Shown piece after piece: positions 11,313 through 23,082 of a stretch of 64,000 bases of DNA; positions within the stretch are counted from its first letter, which is position 1, and every line of letters begins with the position of its first letter. The DNA is taken from contig NC_061512.1 of assembly GCF_022539505.1 (NCBI RefSeq), positions 153,061,962-153,125,961 of the forward strand, given 5' to 3'. The DNA comes from Lolium rigidum (lineage: Eukaryota > Streptophyta > Magnoliopsida > Poales > Poaceae). A model generated the notes under the pieces. The model saw nothing but the letters and a program-made list of their open reading frames with translations, searched no databases and was not told the DNA's origin. The translations under genes were made by a program, and so were the position numbers.

Positions 11313-12340
11313 TTATAATTTAGCTCGTGAAAAATAATGCAGAAAACCAAACTTTGCGTGAAGCTAACCGACGACAGAGAGAGAGAGAGGGTGGTGGCCC
11401 CGACCGGAGAGAGAGATAGGGGTTATCCTGCCCGTTAGATCATACGATCAACGGTCGTCGGGCACGATCCGCGTGACATGGGCTAGACCAATCAGGGCAA
11501 TGTTGGGCGTCCGTGAGAGTTTGTGAAGGGAGAGGGCAAAACCGAGTAGTATCAAGAAACCAAGGGCAAGTGAGTAGTAAACAGACTAAGGGATTCAAAT
11601 ATGAGATTTAAAAAATGGAAAATGCGTGTTTTGTACAATGAAACCCATCTTGGCCTACCTCAAACTATTTGCAATACAAATCTACATGAGTGTGAAAATT
11701 ATGGTCTCATTCGGACAAAGTATGTTTTGGGGAAAGCTGTTTTGGGTAGGGCTTATTATGGAAAACCATGCACCTTCATAGCTACTAGGTGATTTGAGAA
11801 GTGGCAATTTGTGGTGAAACTTGATTTATCTACGATTTATCTATGATTTGAGAAGTGGAAATTTGTGGTAAAGACTCCATGAGTAAGTGCCACTCCTTTT
11901 CGGAATTTTTTGCACATTAAATAACTCATTTAACTAGTTAATCCCATTTGTTGACTCTCCGTTGACCAGCCACTTGAGGGTAAAACTGAGTATATTGCAC
12001 TAGCCAGTATTAGCACTCAAGGTGAAAACCGAGCATACAAAAAATGCTAGTATATGACTCGAGGGTATACATGAGTATATCTAAATTTCCGGGGTTAGAC
12101 TCGAGGACGCGTGTTGCGGTGCAGAAGTGGAAGAAGTGCCATTGTTGACGCGTGTCGCGGTGCGGACGTGGAAGACGTGCCATTGTTGACTCGGGTCGCA
12201 TTTAGGACGCGTAAGCCCCTCTCTCCCTCCCTCTCGCACACGAGTACGTCTCATTATCGCTCACGCACGAAACCACCCCTCTCACGTCCCATCAACTTCT
12301 CCAAAAACCCCAACCGCCGTACGAGCCCTCCCCGCCGGCG
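11313..12340. other. MULE interior without a recognised gene
   Basis: This contains a (GA)n tract near 11378-11395 and two regions (11520-11590, 11960-12100) with words also found in the terminal repeats, such as CAAAACCGAG and GAAACCAAGGGCA, so it may hold old internal terminal-repeat copies. The 63-codon frame at 11601 has no family resemblance. Two near-identical 45-bp segments (GTGTCGCGGTGC...GTGGAAGA, about 12110-12190) precede the gene copy. Confidence 0.45.
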
Positions 12341-13731
12341 ATGGAGAAGAAGAATGCGCCGGCGGCCATCGCCCCGAGCCCGTCGCCTCCGAGCCCGTCG
12401 CCTCCGAGCCCGTCGCCGCCGAGCCCGTCGCCGCCGAGCCCGTCGCCGCCGAGCCCGTCGCCTCCGAGGGCGGCGCATCCAAGCGCGGCGCCTCCGTGAA
12501 CTGGGCCGGTCTCACGGCTGACGGACCACTTCACAAGATCGGCGAATGCTTATTGGCCAAAGAGGAGTACGTGGACAGCTACTCTGCTATGAGGCAAGTC
12601 TGTAGAAATTGGCGCTCAGGTTTACCTGATCCCGACGTGCACCTGCACGAATGGATCATGCTACACCACGCCCTTCCACGCGCCGCTGAGTTCACCTTCC
12701 TCCATCTCGGCACATCCCGCTACGTCACCATAGATCTATCTCGCAGTTCGTGCAAGGTTCAAATTCCTCGGCTTTTCCCGTGCGTCACCATAGATCTTAT
12801 TTTCAATCTTAGTGCTGAATGTTATCTTTTCAATATATTTTAGATTCTACTTCGTCGGCTTTTCCCGTGGCGTCATCGTGCTTGCCCAGAAGAACCCACC
12901 GCACAAGATACGGCTGCTGAACCCACTCACAAAGAAATCGAACACGATGTTTGAGGCGCAGATGCCATCCGTTTTTCCGAAATCGATCGCCGTTATCAAA
13001 TCCCCGACTATGGTCTTCGTTGCCACACATTACCCGCCGGAAATTGGTTGGGTCGATGAGAGCACTCCAACTAAGGATATAAATGAAGATGGGGATTGGG
13101 GAGAAGGAAGATTTTCGATCAAGAACCATGGTTTCCGTTGCATTACCCCGTTCAATGGTGAACTCTATGCAGTAGCTGCGGACAATTTTGAGATCGGAAG
13201 AATAGTGTGCACCAATATACAGTTGCAGCAGCGCGCGAGCACTGTCAAGATGGAGACACTAATTTCATTTCCGTAACTTGGACGTCAGAAGTTCTACCTT
13301 GTGGAGTCGGATGGTGATCTGCTGCTTGTGTTGTTGGTCAGCGCGGCTTTGGCGGGCAAACCATTGGTGTACCGTGTGGACACTCAGAGCCGCTCTCTCC
13401 ATCCGGTCACTAACATTGGCAGTAATGCCTTCTTCGTGAATTATATCCGGTGTATCTCCGTCGACACCGCAGTGTACCCGACACTTCAACCTCGGCAGCA
13501 TCTACTACACGGATTTGGGTTATATCGGAGCGTACTCTCATGATACAAATGCCTGGGATGAGTGGCCACTACGTGTGGATAGAATAGGATTCTACGGTTT
13601 GAGAAATGAACACAGGCCATACCGTTTGGAGGATGTATTGGCCTCACACTCGCGGACGGAAGGAGTTCAATGAATATTTCCTTGGGGAATTGCACGAATG
13701 GAGCGACGGAGAAATATATGAGGAGGAATGA
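12341..13731 (+). pseudogene. DUF295/F-box-like gene copy in the MULE, broken
   Basis: Grass F-box/DUF295 proteins are a large, fast-evolving family. The N-terminal F-box-like part binds Skp1 in SCF ubiquitin ligases; the DUF295 part is of unknown function. The ATG at 12341 (MEKKNAPAAIAP) is followed by a 15-bp repeat coding EPVAS/EPVAA in a second frame, then an F-box-like stretch (IGECLLAKEEYVDSYSAMR, VCRNWRSGLPDP). An intron probably ends at TTTTAG, 12843. Exon 2 has FSRGVIVLAQKNPPHKIRLL and the DUF295 core, then an in-frame TAA at 13274-13276 and further core text (KFYLVESDGDLLLVLL). A frame change at the CCTCGGC at 13490 leads to IYYTDLGYIGAYSHD and a C-terminus ending at 13731. The stop and two frame changes make it broken as written. 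Confidence 0.78.
12377..12470. repeat. 15-bp tandem repeat coding EPVAS/EPVAA
   Basis: GAGCCCGTCGCCTCC and its variant with GCC are repeated about six times inside the DUF295/F-box copy. The repeat is open in all frames on both strands, which explains the Arg-rich and Gly-rich shadow frames there. Confidence 0.8.
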
Positions 13732-14414
13732 AGAACAAATTCATTCATCCTAATCTTCTTGTTGTCCATACATTGCGTGCGTGATCTTGTATATTTTTGC
13801 AGCTTAGTTTGTCGTGAACATTAACAATGTTATTGGCTGCTTTTGGCTGTTGTATGCAGTTTACCTATGTATTATACTTAGTTTTCCGATTATGCTCGTT
13901 GTGAATTTATCATATAATAGCTTCTAGATTTGCTACTAGATTTGCTGCCATATTGGGCAAAAAACGAGGGCCAAAAGGCATAAATAACCCCGGAGATTTG
14001 CTACTAGATTTGCTGCCATATTGAAGAAAGACGAAATAGAAGCTTCTCTAGATTTGATACTAATTTGGTGAAAAAGACAGAGAGAGAAAGAGGGGAAAAG
14101 GTGCTCTTAAAAATGCCAATTTGGGCCGAGAGAGACAAAACCCAGCTCCTGCTCACGTGCAACCAAACGCTTCTCGTCCTGTCCCACGCGGTCCCTTTCT
14201 ACCAGCCCCACGCGACGCGGCCCCACACGACGCGGCCCCACGTACGACGCGGCGCAACACGTCGGCACGTGAACGTCCAAATAAACGGATTCCTTCCGTC
14301 TGAGCTCCTTCTGCGGGTCTTCAGACAAAGGCTAGGGTAAAACTGAGGAAAAACTAAGGGGCTGGGGAAAACTGAGCACAACTAAGGAACCAAGGGCACG
14401 AAAATAGAAATCCC

Positions 14415-14423
14415 AAAATTCAA
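14415..14423. other. Right target-site duplication of the MULE
   Basis: AAAATTCAA is an exact copy of 9087-9095, directly after the right terminal repeat. Confidence 0.92.
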
Positions 14424-16742
14424 ATAGGATTAATCCAATTAGTTCAAGTTTCAAATACTGCTGCTCACTTCAAATATGAATAGCTCGAAATCTACTACAC
14501 CAAATTTAACAAATTTTATATATTTAGAAAGCTCATAAAATTATCTAAATAATGCCACTGGCCTCATATCCAAATTCGTAGTAAATTTTAAATGACAAAA
14601 ATAACAAGGCAGGGCCTTTTCTAACTTTGAATAATCATTAAAAATAATCTATAAATGATTTTAAGTTGATTCCAATTCTAATAAATCACAAATGATGTCC
14701 TCTAATTGATTATGCAATAATATAGACATGTTATTTGTATGATCATGGACTAGATCAAATAAGATAGCTATGTAGTCAATTCTAGAACATTTCAACTTGG
14801 AATTCAAATTTAATAAATACTATGAGAGCTACTCTCTCATTTAAATCTTGATCCTAAGTGATATAACCAGGGGGAATGACCTAGGCTAATGAACCCCTGA
14901 TAATTATTACTTAGAGATTTTAATGCATTTACAATAGTAGTTTTATAACATGTGAAGTGTAGCACTTTAATTAAATTATACTCTCATATAGTAGATATGA
15001 AATGTTGACTTGGGTCAACCTATATTTCATACCTTATTATTATATGCAGAGATTAAATCTTAAATAAGATGTAATGAGAAGAAATGCAATTCTCTAAGGA
15101 TCTACATACCAAAATTTAAGAAATAGGAATAATGAGAGGAAATTATTTTCTCCTAAATAAGAATTCATCACATACTCACCATGCCATGTTTGATTGATAA
15201 TAGGACTAGAGTGTGAACTATTTTGAGTGTTTCTAGTTAGGTATGTGAGTTTGGTTTAGTATTTATACCTCGTATTCGTATATAGACGCTAGTAACGAGG
15301 AGTATCAAGAGGAGGAGGACTACTTGCCGGAAGAAGAAGAAACCTTTGAGAACTACTCAGCTCAAGGCAAGCTAACCCTTGCTAAACACAAGTGCTTAGC
15401 TCTACAAGAGCAAAGGCACCATCGCACCTTACTTTTATGTATTACCTATCCCATGTTTTTGCTTACATTTACTTTTAGTTATTTATTTCAAAGTACTTTT
15501 TGATTTATGATTCACTTGGTCTAGAGTAGAACAATACTGGGAATAGATTAGCACAAATCAAGCTAGATAGCACCCCTCATATAGTTGCTAGTGCTAATCA
15601 ATTAAAATTAACTACTCTAGATGGGAACATGGTGAAGTGAAATGACTTTGAAAGAAAGTAAAGTGGAGGTGGATTTGAACAAGAGAAGATGGTGATTTTT
15701 GAAAATTGATGATTGAGTTTGAATGCGATACCCTTCCAATTATACAAGTACCCCCACAAATCCCGATTATGGGTAGGGCTTAACTAGAAACTTGTGTATT
15801 TTAGTATGGGTTCCCTCCGAACAAACATCATAGGGGTTACTGCTGCGGCTGCCTCCGTTAAGGGTGGATTGATGTTGAAATGAGGTGAATGTACGGCCCA
15901 AGCCCCGTGCAGTTCCCGGGTTGATCGCGGTTTTCACCGGGAGGCCAAGCTCATGGGGAGAGGTGCTCATACTAGCATATATAAGTGAAAGGTTATGGTT
16001 GATGATCCGCGTCATCGTGTTACGATGATTCGGGGTTATCCTTGACGGATGTAATCAAAAGTTGTGGCACAAGAGTACAACCTCTGCAGAGTGTTAAACC
16101 TATTCGAATAGCCGTGTCCACGGTTACGGACAGTTGGAAAGGCCATACTATCTCCGTTATCATTAAACTGTTTTGATTCTAGAAAGGAATGGTGGATTGA
16201 AGGGTGACATTATGGTGAACCATAATGAGTTGTGGGAATGACACTAATGTTCCCACATGAGTTAGTCTAGCACATGATTTAGGCTTTTACCAAAGATTTA
16301 TGAAACTAAAACTTGGCTTTATGCAAATAAACCTAGAGCTTAGCACCCCCTTACACTTAATGAGTATTTATCTTAGAGTTAGTTTGCGAGTACTTTAAAA
16401 GTACTCATGGCTTTGCCCTGGCTATTCAAATGCCAGACTTTGAAGAGGAGCAACAGTATCAGGATGATGGACAACAGGACGTCTACGATAACTAGGATCG
16501 TCTTCTAACGTCAAGCGTTGCCTGTGGAATAGATAGTCCACTACTACTATGCTTCCGCTACTTATTTGTGTTGTTGAACAATCTATTTGTGTAATATTGG
16601 ATCATGTGATCCCTTGTTGTAAGACTCTATGTGTTGTAATAAATGATGACTCTGAACTACTTACTATTATGTCTCACAAAAACAATCTTCCTGGGATTGC
16701 GATGTATGATGTAATAGGGCATCCGGACTTAAAAATTCGGGT

Positions 16743-18070
16743 ATACTTTCACTAGTGGACACTCTCAACTTTGATCACATAACAGAATAAATAAATAGAT
16801 GCTAGACTCTACACTCTCTTGTTGGATGATGAACGCCACTAACTGTGTAGGATTACACGAACCCTCAATGCCGGAGTTAACAAGCTCCACAATATTCGAT
16901 GTTCATGTTTAAATAACCTTAGAGTGCATGACAGATCAACATAACCAAACCAAGTACTAACATAGCATGCACACTGTCACCTTCACACTACGAAAGGAGG
17001 CATAGATCACATCAATACCATCATAGCAATAGTTAACTTCATAATCTACAAGAGATCACAATCATAGCCTACGCCAAGTACTACACGATGCACACACTCG
17101 TCACCATTACACCGTGCAGGAGGAATAAACTACTTTAATAACATCACTAGAGTAGCACATAGATAAATTGTGATACAAAACACATTGCAATCATAAAGGG
17201 ATATAAATAAGCACTTCACTATGCCATTCATAACAGGTGAATAAGTATTCTGTGAAATATAGCCTAAGAGACCCACACGGTGCACACACTGTCACCTTTA
17301 CACACGTGGGACAAGGAGTCTCCGGAGATCACATAAGTAAAACCCACTTGACTAGCATAATGACATCTAGATTACAAGCATCATCATATGAATCTCAATC
17401 ATGTAAGGCAGCTCATGAGATTATTGTATTGAAGTACATAGGAGAGAGATGAACCACATAGCTACCGGTACAACACTTAGCCTCGATGGAGAACTACTCC
17501 CTCCTCATGGGAGACAGCGAGCGTTGATGAAGATGGCGGTGGTGTCGATGGAGGAGCCTTCCGGGGCACTTCCCCGTCCCGGCGGCGTGCCGGAACGGAG
17601 ACTCCTGTCCCCCGGATCTTGGCTTCGCGATGGCGGCGGCTCCGGAAGGTTTTCTCCGGTTTCGTCGAATGTCCTAGGGTTTTCGCGACGGAGACCTTAA
17701 GTAGGCGGAAGGGCAGCCTCGGAGGGGCCTCGGTGGGCCCACACACTAGGGGGCGCGGCCCCCTCCGGCTGCGCCGTGGTGTTGTGTGGGGCCCCCGGGG
17801 CTCCCCTCCGGCGGCTCTCGGGTGTTCCGGAAGCTTCGTCCAATTATAAGACTCGGGCGTTGATTTTGTCCAATTCCGAGAATATTTCCTTACTAGGATT
17901 TCCGGAACCAAAAACAGCAGAAAACGACAGAACCGGCCCTTCGGCATCTCGTCAATAGGTTAGTTCCGGAAAACGCATAAATATGACATAAAGTATGCAT
18001 AAAACATGTAGATATCATCAATAATGTGGCATGAAACATAAGAAATTATCGATACGTCGGAGACGTATCG
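16743..18070 (-). repeat. Array LTR 1, clipped by 386 bp
   Basis: It matches the other three LTRs but begins at the base corresponding to 21755, so its 3' 386 bp are missing. Sequence to the left is the Tekay LTR, so this is a deletion junction and not an insertion boundary. Pro/Gly-rich open frames at 17449-17958 recur in all LTR copies and are not genes. Confidence 0.9.
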
Positions 18071-20478
18071 GCATCCCCAAGCTTAGTTCTGCTCGTCCCG
18101 AGCAGGTAAACGATAACAAAGATAATTTCTGGAGTGACATGCCATCATAACCTTGATCATACTATTGTAAACACATGTAATGAATGCAGCGATCAAAACA
18201 ATGGTAATGACATGAGTAAACAACTGAATCATAAAGCAAAGACTTTTCATGAATAGTACTTTCAAGACAAACATCAATAAGTCTTGCATAAGAGTTAATT
18301 CATAAAGCAATAAATCAAAGTAAAGGTATTGAAGCAACACAAAGGAAGATTAAGTTTCAGCGGTTGCTTTCAACTTATAACATGTATATCTCATGGATAT
18401 TGTCAATGTAAAGTAATATAACAAGTGCAATATGCAAGTATGTAGGAATCAATGCACAGTTCACACAAGTGTTTGCTTCTTGAGGTGGAGAGAGATAGGT
18501 GAACTGACTCAACATAAAAGTAAAAGAAAGGCCCTTCGCAGAGGAAGCATTGATTGCTATATTTGTGCTAGAGCTTTGGTTTTGAAAACATAAAGAGTGC
18601 ATAAAAGTAAAATTTTGAGAGGTGTTTGTTGTTGTCAACGAATGGTAGTGGGCACTCTAACCCCCTTGCAAGACAAACCTTCAAAGAGCGGCTCCCATGA
18701 ATTATTTTTATTTTTGGGTGGCACTCCTTCCAACCTTTCTTTCACAAACCATGGCTAACCGAATCCTCGGGTGCCTGCCAACAATCTCATACCATGAAGG
18801 AGTGCCTTTTTATTTTAGTTTTATTATGATGACACTCCTCCCCACCTTTGCTTTCTCAAGCCATGGCTAACCGAATCCTTCGGGTGCCGTCCAACAATCA
18901 CATACCATGGAGGAGTGTCTATTTAGGTTAATTAATTTGGGACTCGGGAATCCCATTGCCGGCTCTTTTTGCAAAATTATTGGATAAGCGGATGAAGCCA
19001 CTAGTCCATTGGTGAAAGTTGCCCAACAAGAATGAAAGATAAACACCACATACTTCCTCATGAGCTATAAAACATTGACACAAATCAGAGGTGATAAATT
19101 TTGAATTATTTAAAGGTAGCACTCAAGCAATTTACTTTGGAATGGCGGAGAAATACCATGTAGTAGGTAGGTATGGTGGACACAAATGGCATAGTGGTTG
19201 GCTCAAGGATTTTGGATGCATGAGAAGTATTCCCTCTCGATACAAGGTTTAGGCTAGCAAGGTTTATTTAAAACAAACACAAGGATGAACCGGTGCAGCA
19301 AAACTCACATAAAAGACATATTGTAAACATTATAAAACTCTACACCGTCTTCCTTGTTGTTCAAACTCTTTACTAGAAATTATCTAGACCTTAGAGAGAC
19401 CAATTATGCAAACCAAATTTTAGCAAGCTCTATGTATTTCTTCATTAATGGGTGCAAAGTATATGATGCAAGAGCTTAAACATGAGCACAACAATTGCCA
19501 AGTATCAAATTATCCAAGACATTTTATCAATTACCACATGTAGCATTTCCCGTTTCCAACCATATAACAATTAACGAAGGAGTTCAACCTTCGCCATAAA
19601 CATTATGAGCTAAGAACACATGTGTTCATATGAACCAGCGGAGCGTGTCTCTCTCCCACACAAGCATGATGGATCATATTTTATTCAAACAAAAACAAAA
19701 ACAAACAGACGCTCCAAGTAAAGTACATAAGATGTGACCGAATAAAAATATAGTTTCAAGGGAGGAACCTGATAAATTTGTCGATGAAGAAGAGTCTTCT
19801 TAGAATATGCAGGGGTGAACCACCGGGGCATCCCCAAGCTTAGAGCTTTCACTCTTCTTGATCACATTGTATCATCCTCCTCTCTTGACCCTTGAAAACT
19901 TCCTCCACACCAAACTCAAAGCAAACTCATTAGAGGGTTAGTGCATAATAAAAATTCACATGTTCAGAGGTTACATAATCATTCTTAACACTTCTGGACA
20001 TTGCACAAAGCTACTGGACATTAATGGAACAAAGAAATTGATCCATCATAGCAAAAGAGGCAATGCGAAATAAAAGGCAGAATCTGTCAAAACAGAACAG
20101 TCCGTAAAGACGAATTTTATTGAGGCACCAGACTTGCTCAGATGAAAATGCTCAAATTTAATGAAAGTTGCGTACATATCTGAGGATCACTCACGTAAAT
20201 TGGCATAATTTTCTCAGTTACCTACCGAGAATTAGGCCCAGATTCGTGACGAAGCAAGAAATCTGTTTCTGCGCAGTAATCCAAATCTAGTATGAACCTT
20301 ACTATCAAAGACTTTACTTGGCACAACAATGCAATAAAACTAAGATAAGGAGAGGTTGATACAGTAGTAACAACTTCCAAGACACAAATACACAATAAAA
20401 GTACTGTAGCAAAATAAACACATGGGTTATCTCCCAAGAAGTTCTTTCTTTATAGCCATTAAGATGGGCTCAGCAGTT

Positions 20479-21204
20479 TTAATGATGCACTCGCAAGAGA
20501 TAGTATTTGAAGCAAAAGAGAGCATCAAGAGGCAAATTCAAAACACATTTAAGCCTAACATGCTTCCTATGAAAAAGAATCTTGTAAATAAACAAGTTCA
20601 TGAGGAGCAAAGTAACTAGCATAGGAAGATAGAACAAGTGTAGCTTCAAAAATTTCAGCACATAGAGAGGCATTTTAGTAACATGAAAATTTCTACAACC
20701 ATATTTTCCTCTCTCATAATAACTTTCAGTAGCAACATGAGCAAACTCAACAATATAACTATCACATAAAGCATTCTTATCATGAGTCTCATGCATAAAA
20801 TTATTACTCTCCACATAAGCATAATCAATTTTATTAGTTGTAGTGGGAGCAAATTCAACAAAGTAGCTATCATTATTATTCTCATCATCAAATATAGGAG
20901 GCATATTGTAATCATAATCAAATTTATCCTCCATAACAAAGCGTACTAAAAGACTACTATCATTATAATCATCATAAATAGGAGGCAAAGCATCATCAAA
21001 GTAAATTTTCTCCTCAATGCTTGGGGGACTAAAAATATCATGCTCATCAAAGCCAGCTTCCCCAAGCTTAGAATTTTCCATATCATTATCAACAATGGTG
21101 TTCAAAGCGTTCATACTAATATGTTCCATAGGTTTTTTAATTTTCGCATCAAACCATCCATGTCTTAAATCAGGAAATAGAATAAGAAGCTCATTGTTGT
21201 CCAT
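20479..21204 (-). CDS. 241-residue ORF of array internal region 1, function unknown
   Basis: The ORF starts MDNNELLILFPDLRHGWFDA 0.14 kb after the primer site, where gag would normally begin. Its first 170 residues are acidic and rich in Asp, Asn and Tyr, with repeated motifs of the type PPIYDDYND and PPIFDDENN and several S(Y/D)FVEFA-like segments. The last 65 residues are hydrophobic and basic, with two possible membrane-spanning stretches (LHLFYLPMLVTLLLMNLF). There is no zinc knuckle or protease motif. I recall similar unnamed Triticeae proteins from retrotransposon regions, but no function. It could be a remnant of gag or an unrelated accessory reading frame. Confidence 0.6.
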   Translation of the reverse strand: MDNNELLILFPDLRHGWFDAKIKKPMEHISMNALNTIVDNDMENSKLGEAGFDEHDIFSPPSIEEKIYFDDALPPIYDDYNDSSLLVRFVMEDKFDYDYNMPPIFDDENNNDSYFVEFAPTTTNKIDYAYVESNNFMHETHDKNALCDSYIVEFAHVATESYYERGKYGCRNFHVTKMPLYVLKFLKLHLFYLPMLVTLLLMNLFIYKILFHRKHVRLKCVLNLPLDALFCFKYYLLRVHH

Positions 21205-21340
21205 TATGCCAAACTAGTGTAAACAAGAAACAAAAAGATGCAATTGCAGGATCTAAAGGAAATAGCTTCGAGCACACACACGACGGCAACGAGAAAAGTA
21301 CTTTTACCCGGGACCGAAGTATGAGAGCCTTTACCTTTCC

Positions 21341-21360
21341 TCCCCGGCAACGGCGCCGGA
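21341..21360 (-). other. Primer binding site of array copy 1, tRNA-Asp type
   Basis: On the minus strand CGGCGCCGTTGCCGGGGA follows the LTR end after a 10-base spacer. It matches the tRNA-Asp-type primer site common in Athila-lineage Triticeae elements. Equivalent sites are at about 26389-26410 and 31431-31450 with one-base differences. Confidence 0.8.
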
Positions 21361-21368
21361 AAAGTGCT

Positions 21369-23082
21369 TGATGTCTACGGGTGCTTCTATTCTTGTAGAC
21401 AGTGTTGGGCCTCCAAGAGCGAGAGGTTTGTAGAACAAGTAGCAAGTTTCCCTTAAGTGGATCACCCAAGGTTTATCGAACTCGGGGAGGAAGAGGTCAA
21501 AGATATCCCTCTCATGCAACCCTGCAACCACAAAGCAAGAAGTCTCTTGTGTCCCCAACACACCTAATAGGTGCACTAGTTCGGCGAAGAGATAGTGAAA
21601 TACAGGTGGTATGAATATATATGAACAGTAGTAACGGCACCAGAAAAGTGCTTGCTGGCGTGTGGTTGATGGTGGTAATATTGCGGACAGTAGAGATGCA
21701 GTAAAACAGTAAACAAGCAGCGATAGCAGTATTTAGGAACAAGGCCTAGGGATCATACTTTCACTAGTGGACACTCTCAACTTTGATCACATAACAGAAT
21801 AAATAAATAGATGCTAGACTCTACACTCTCTTGTTGGATGATGAACGCCACTAACTGTGTAGGATTACACGAACCCTCAATGCCGGAGTTAACAAGCTCC
21901 ACAATATTCGATGTTCATGTTTAAATAACCTTAGAGTGCATGACAGATCAACATAACCAAACCAAGTACTAACATAGCATGCACACTGTCACCTTCACAC
22001 TACGAAAGGAGGCATAGATCACATCAATACCATCATAGCAATAGTTAACTTCATAATCTACAAGAGATCACAATCATAGCCTACGCCAAGTACTACACGA
22101 TGCACACACCTGTCACCATTACACCGTGCGGGAGGATTAAACTACTTTAATAACATCACTAGAGTAGCACACGGATAAATTGTGATACAAAACACATTGC
22201 AATCATAAAGGGATATAAATAAGCACTTCACTATGCCATTCATAACAGTGAATAAGTATTCTGTGAAATATAGCCTAAGAGACCCACACGGTGCACACAC
22301 TCGTCACCTTTACACACGTGGGACAAGGAGTCTCCGGAGATCACATAAGTAAAACCCACTTGACTAGCATAATGACATCTAGATTACAAGCATCATCATA
22401 TGAATCTCAATCATGTAAGGCAGCTCATGAGATTATTGTATTGAAGTACATAGGAGAGAGATGAACCACATAGCTACCGGTACAGCCCTTAGCCTCGATG
22501 GAGAACTACTCCCTCCTCATGGGAGACAGCTGCGTTGATGAAGATGGCGGTGGTGTCGATGGAGGAGCCTTCCGGGGGCACTTCCCCGTCCCGGCGGCGT
22601 GCCGGAACAGAGACTCATGTCCCCCAGATCTTGGCTTCGCGATGGCGGCGGCTCTGGAAGGTTTTCTCTGGTTTCGTCGAACGTCCTAGGGTTTTCGCGA
22701 CGGATACCTTAAGTAGGCGGAAGGGCAGCCTCGGAGGGGCCCTGGTGGGCCCACACACTAGGGGGCGCGGCCCCCCCTCTGGCCACGCCAGTGTGTTGTG
22801 TGGGGCCCCCAGGGCTCCCCTCTGGCGGCTCTCGGGTGTTCTGGAAGCTTCGTCCAATTATAAGACTCTGGGCGTTGATTTCGTCCAATTCCGAGAATAT
22901 TTCCTTACTAGGATTTCTGGAACCAAAAACAGCAGAAAACAGAACTGGCCCTTCGGCATCTCGTCAATAGGTTAGTTCCGGAAAACGCATAAATATGACA
23001 TAAAGTATGCATAAAACATGTAGATATCATCAATAATGTGGCATGGAACATAAGAAATTATCGATACGTCGGAGACGTATCG
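21369..23082 (-). repeat. Array LTR 2, full length (about 1.71 kb)
   Basis: On the minus strand it runs from (T/C)GATACGTCTCCGACG to GTAGACATCA. It is nearly identical to LTRs 3 and 4; most differences are at CAG/CTG/CCG sites. Confidence 0.9.

Larger units (their letters stand above)
9096..14414. mobile_element. Non-autonomous Mutator-like element (Pack-MULE type) in the Tekay LTR
   Basis: The ends are inverted repeats of about 85 bp: 9096-9180 starts GGGATTTCTATTTTCGTG, and 14330-14414 is its reverse complement with a few mismatches. A 9-bp direct duplication flanks it. The 5.32-kb body has no MuDR-type transposase. It holds a B3-domain gene on the minus strand, a minisatellite, and a DUF295/F-box-like gene copy on the plus strand, which is the pattern of a MULE that has acquired host gene segments. 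It inserted into the LTR after that LTR formed. Confidence 0.9.
7139..16742 (+). repeat. 3' LTR of the Tekay element, split by a MULE and clipped at its end
   Basis: The LTR starts with TGTAACATCCC after the polypurine tract. Without the MULE and its duplicated target (9096-14423) it is about 4.28 kb long. Its last 1.26 kb (15479-16742) repeats 3-1267. The terminal seven or so bases present in the 5' copy are missing, and sequence of the neighbouring LTR array starts at 16743. The U3 part (7139 to about 8620) is AT-rich and then GC-rich; open frames at 7912-9042 overlap on several frames and are not supported as genes. Confidence 0.85.
18071..21368 (-). repeat. Array internal region 1
   Basis: 3.3 kb between LTR 1 and LTR 2. 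The polypurine-like CTAAGCTTGGGGATGC lies next to LTR 1, and the primer site is at 21341-21360. It lacks a 35-bp segment at about 19795 that contains a small palindrome present in the other two copies. Confidence 0.85.

Noticed and set aside
12254..12534. Arg-rich and Gly/Asp-rich open frames on both strands
   Set aside because: Products of a 15-bp GC-rich repeat that lacks stops in any frame; only the EPVAS frame joins DUF295/F-box text.
17449..17958. Pro/Gly/Arg-rich open frames repeated in all array LTRs
   Set aside because: They come from a GC-rich LTR segment and shift frame from copy to copy.
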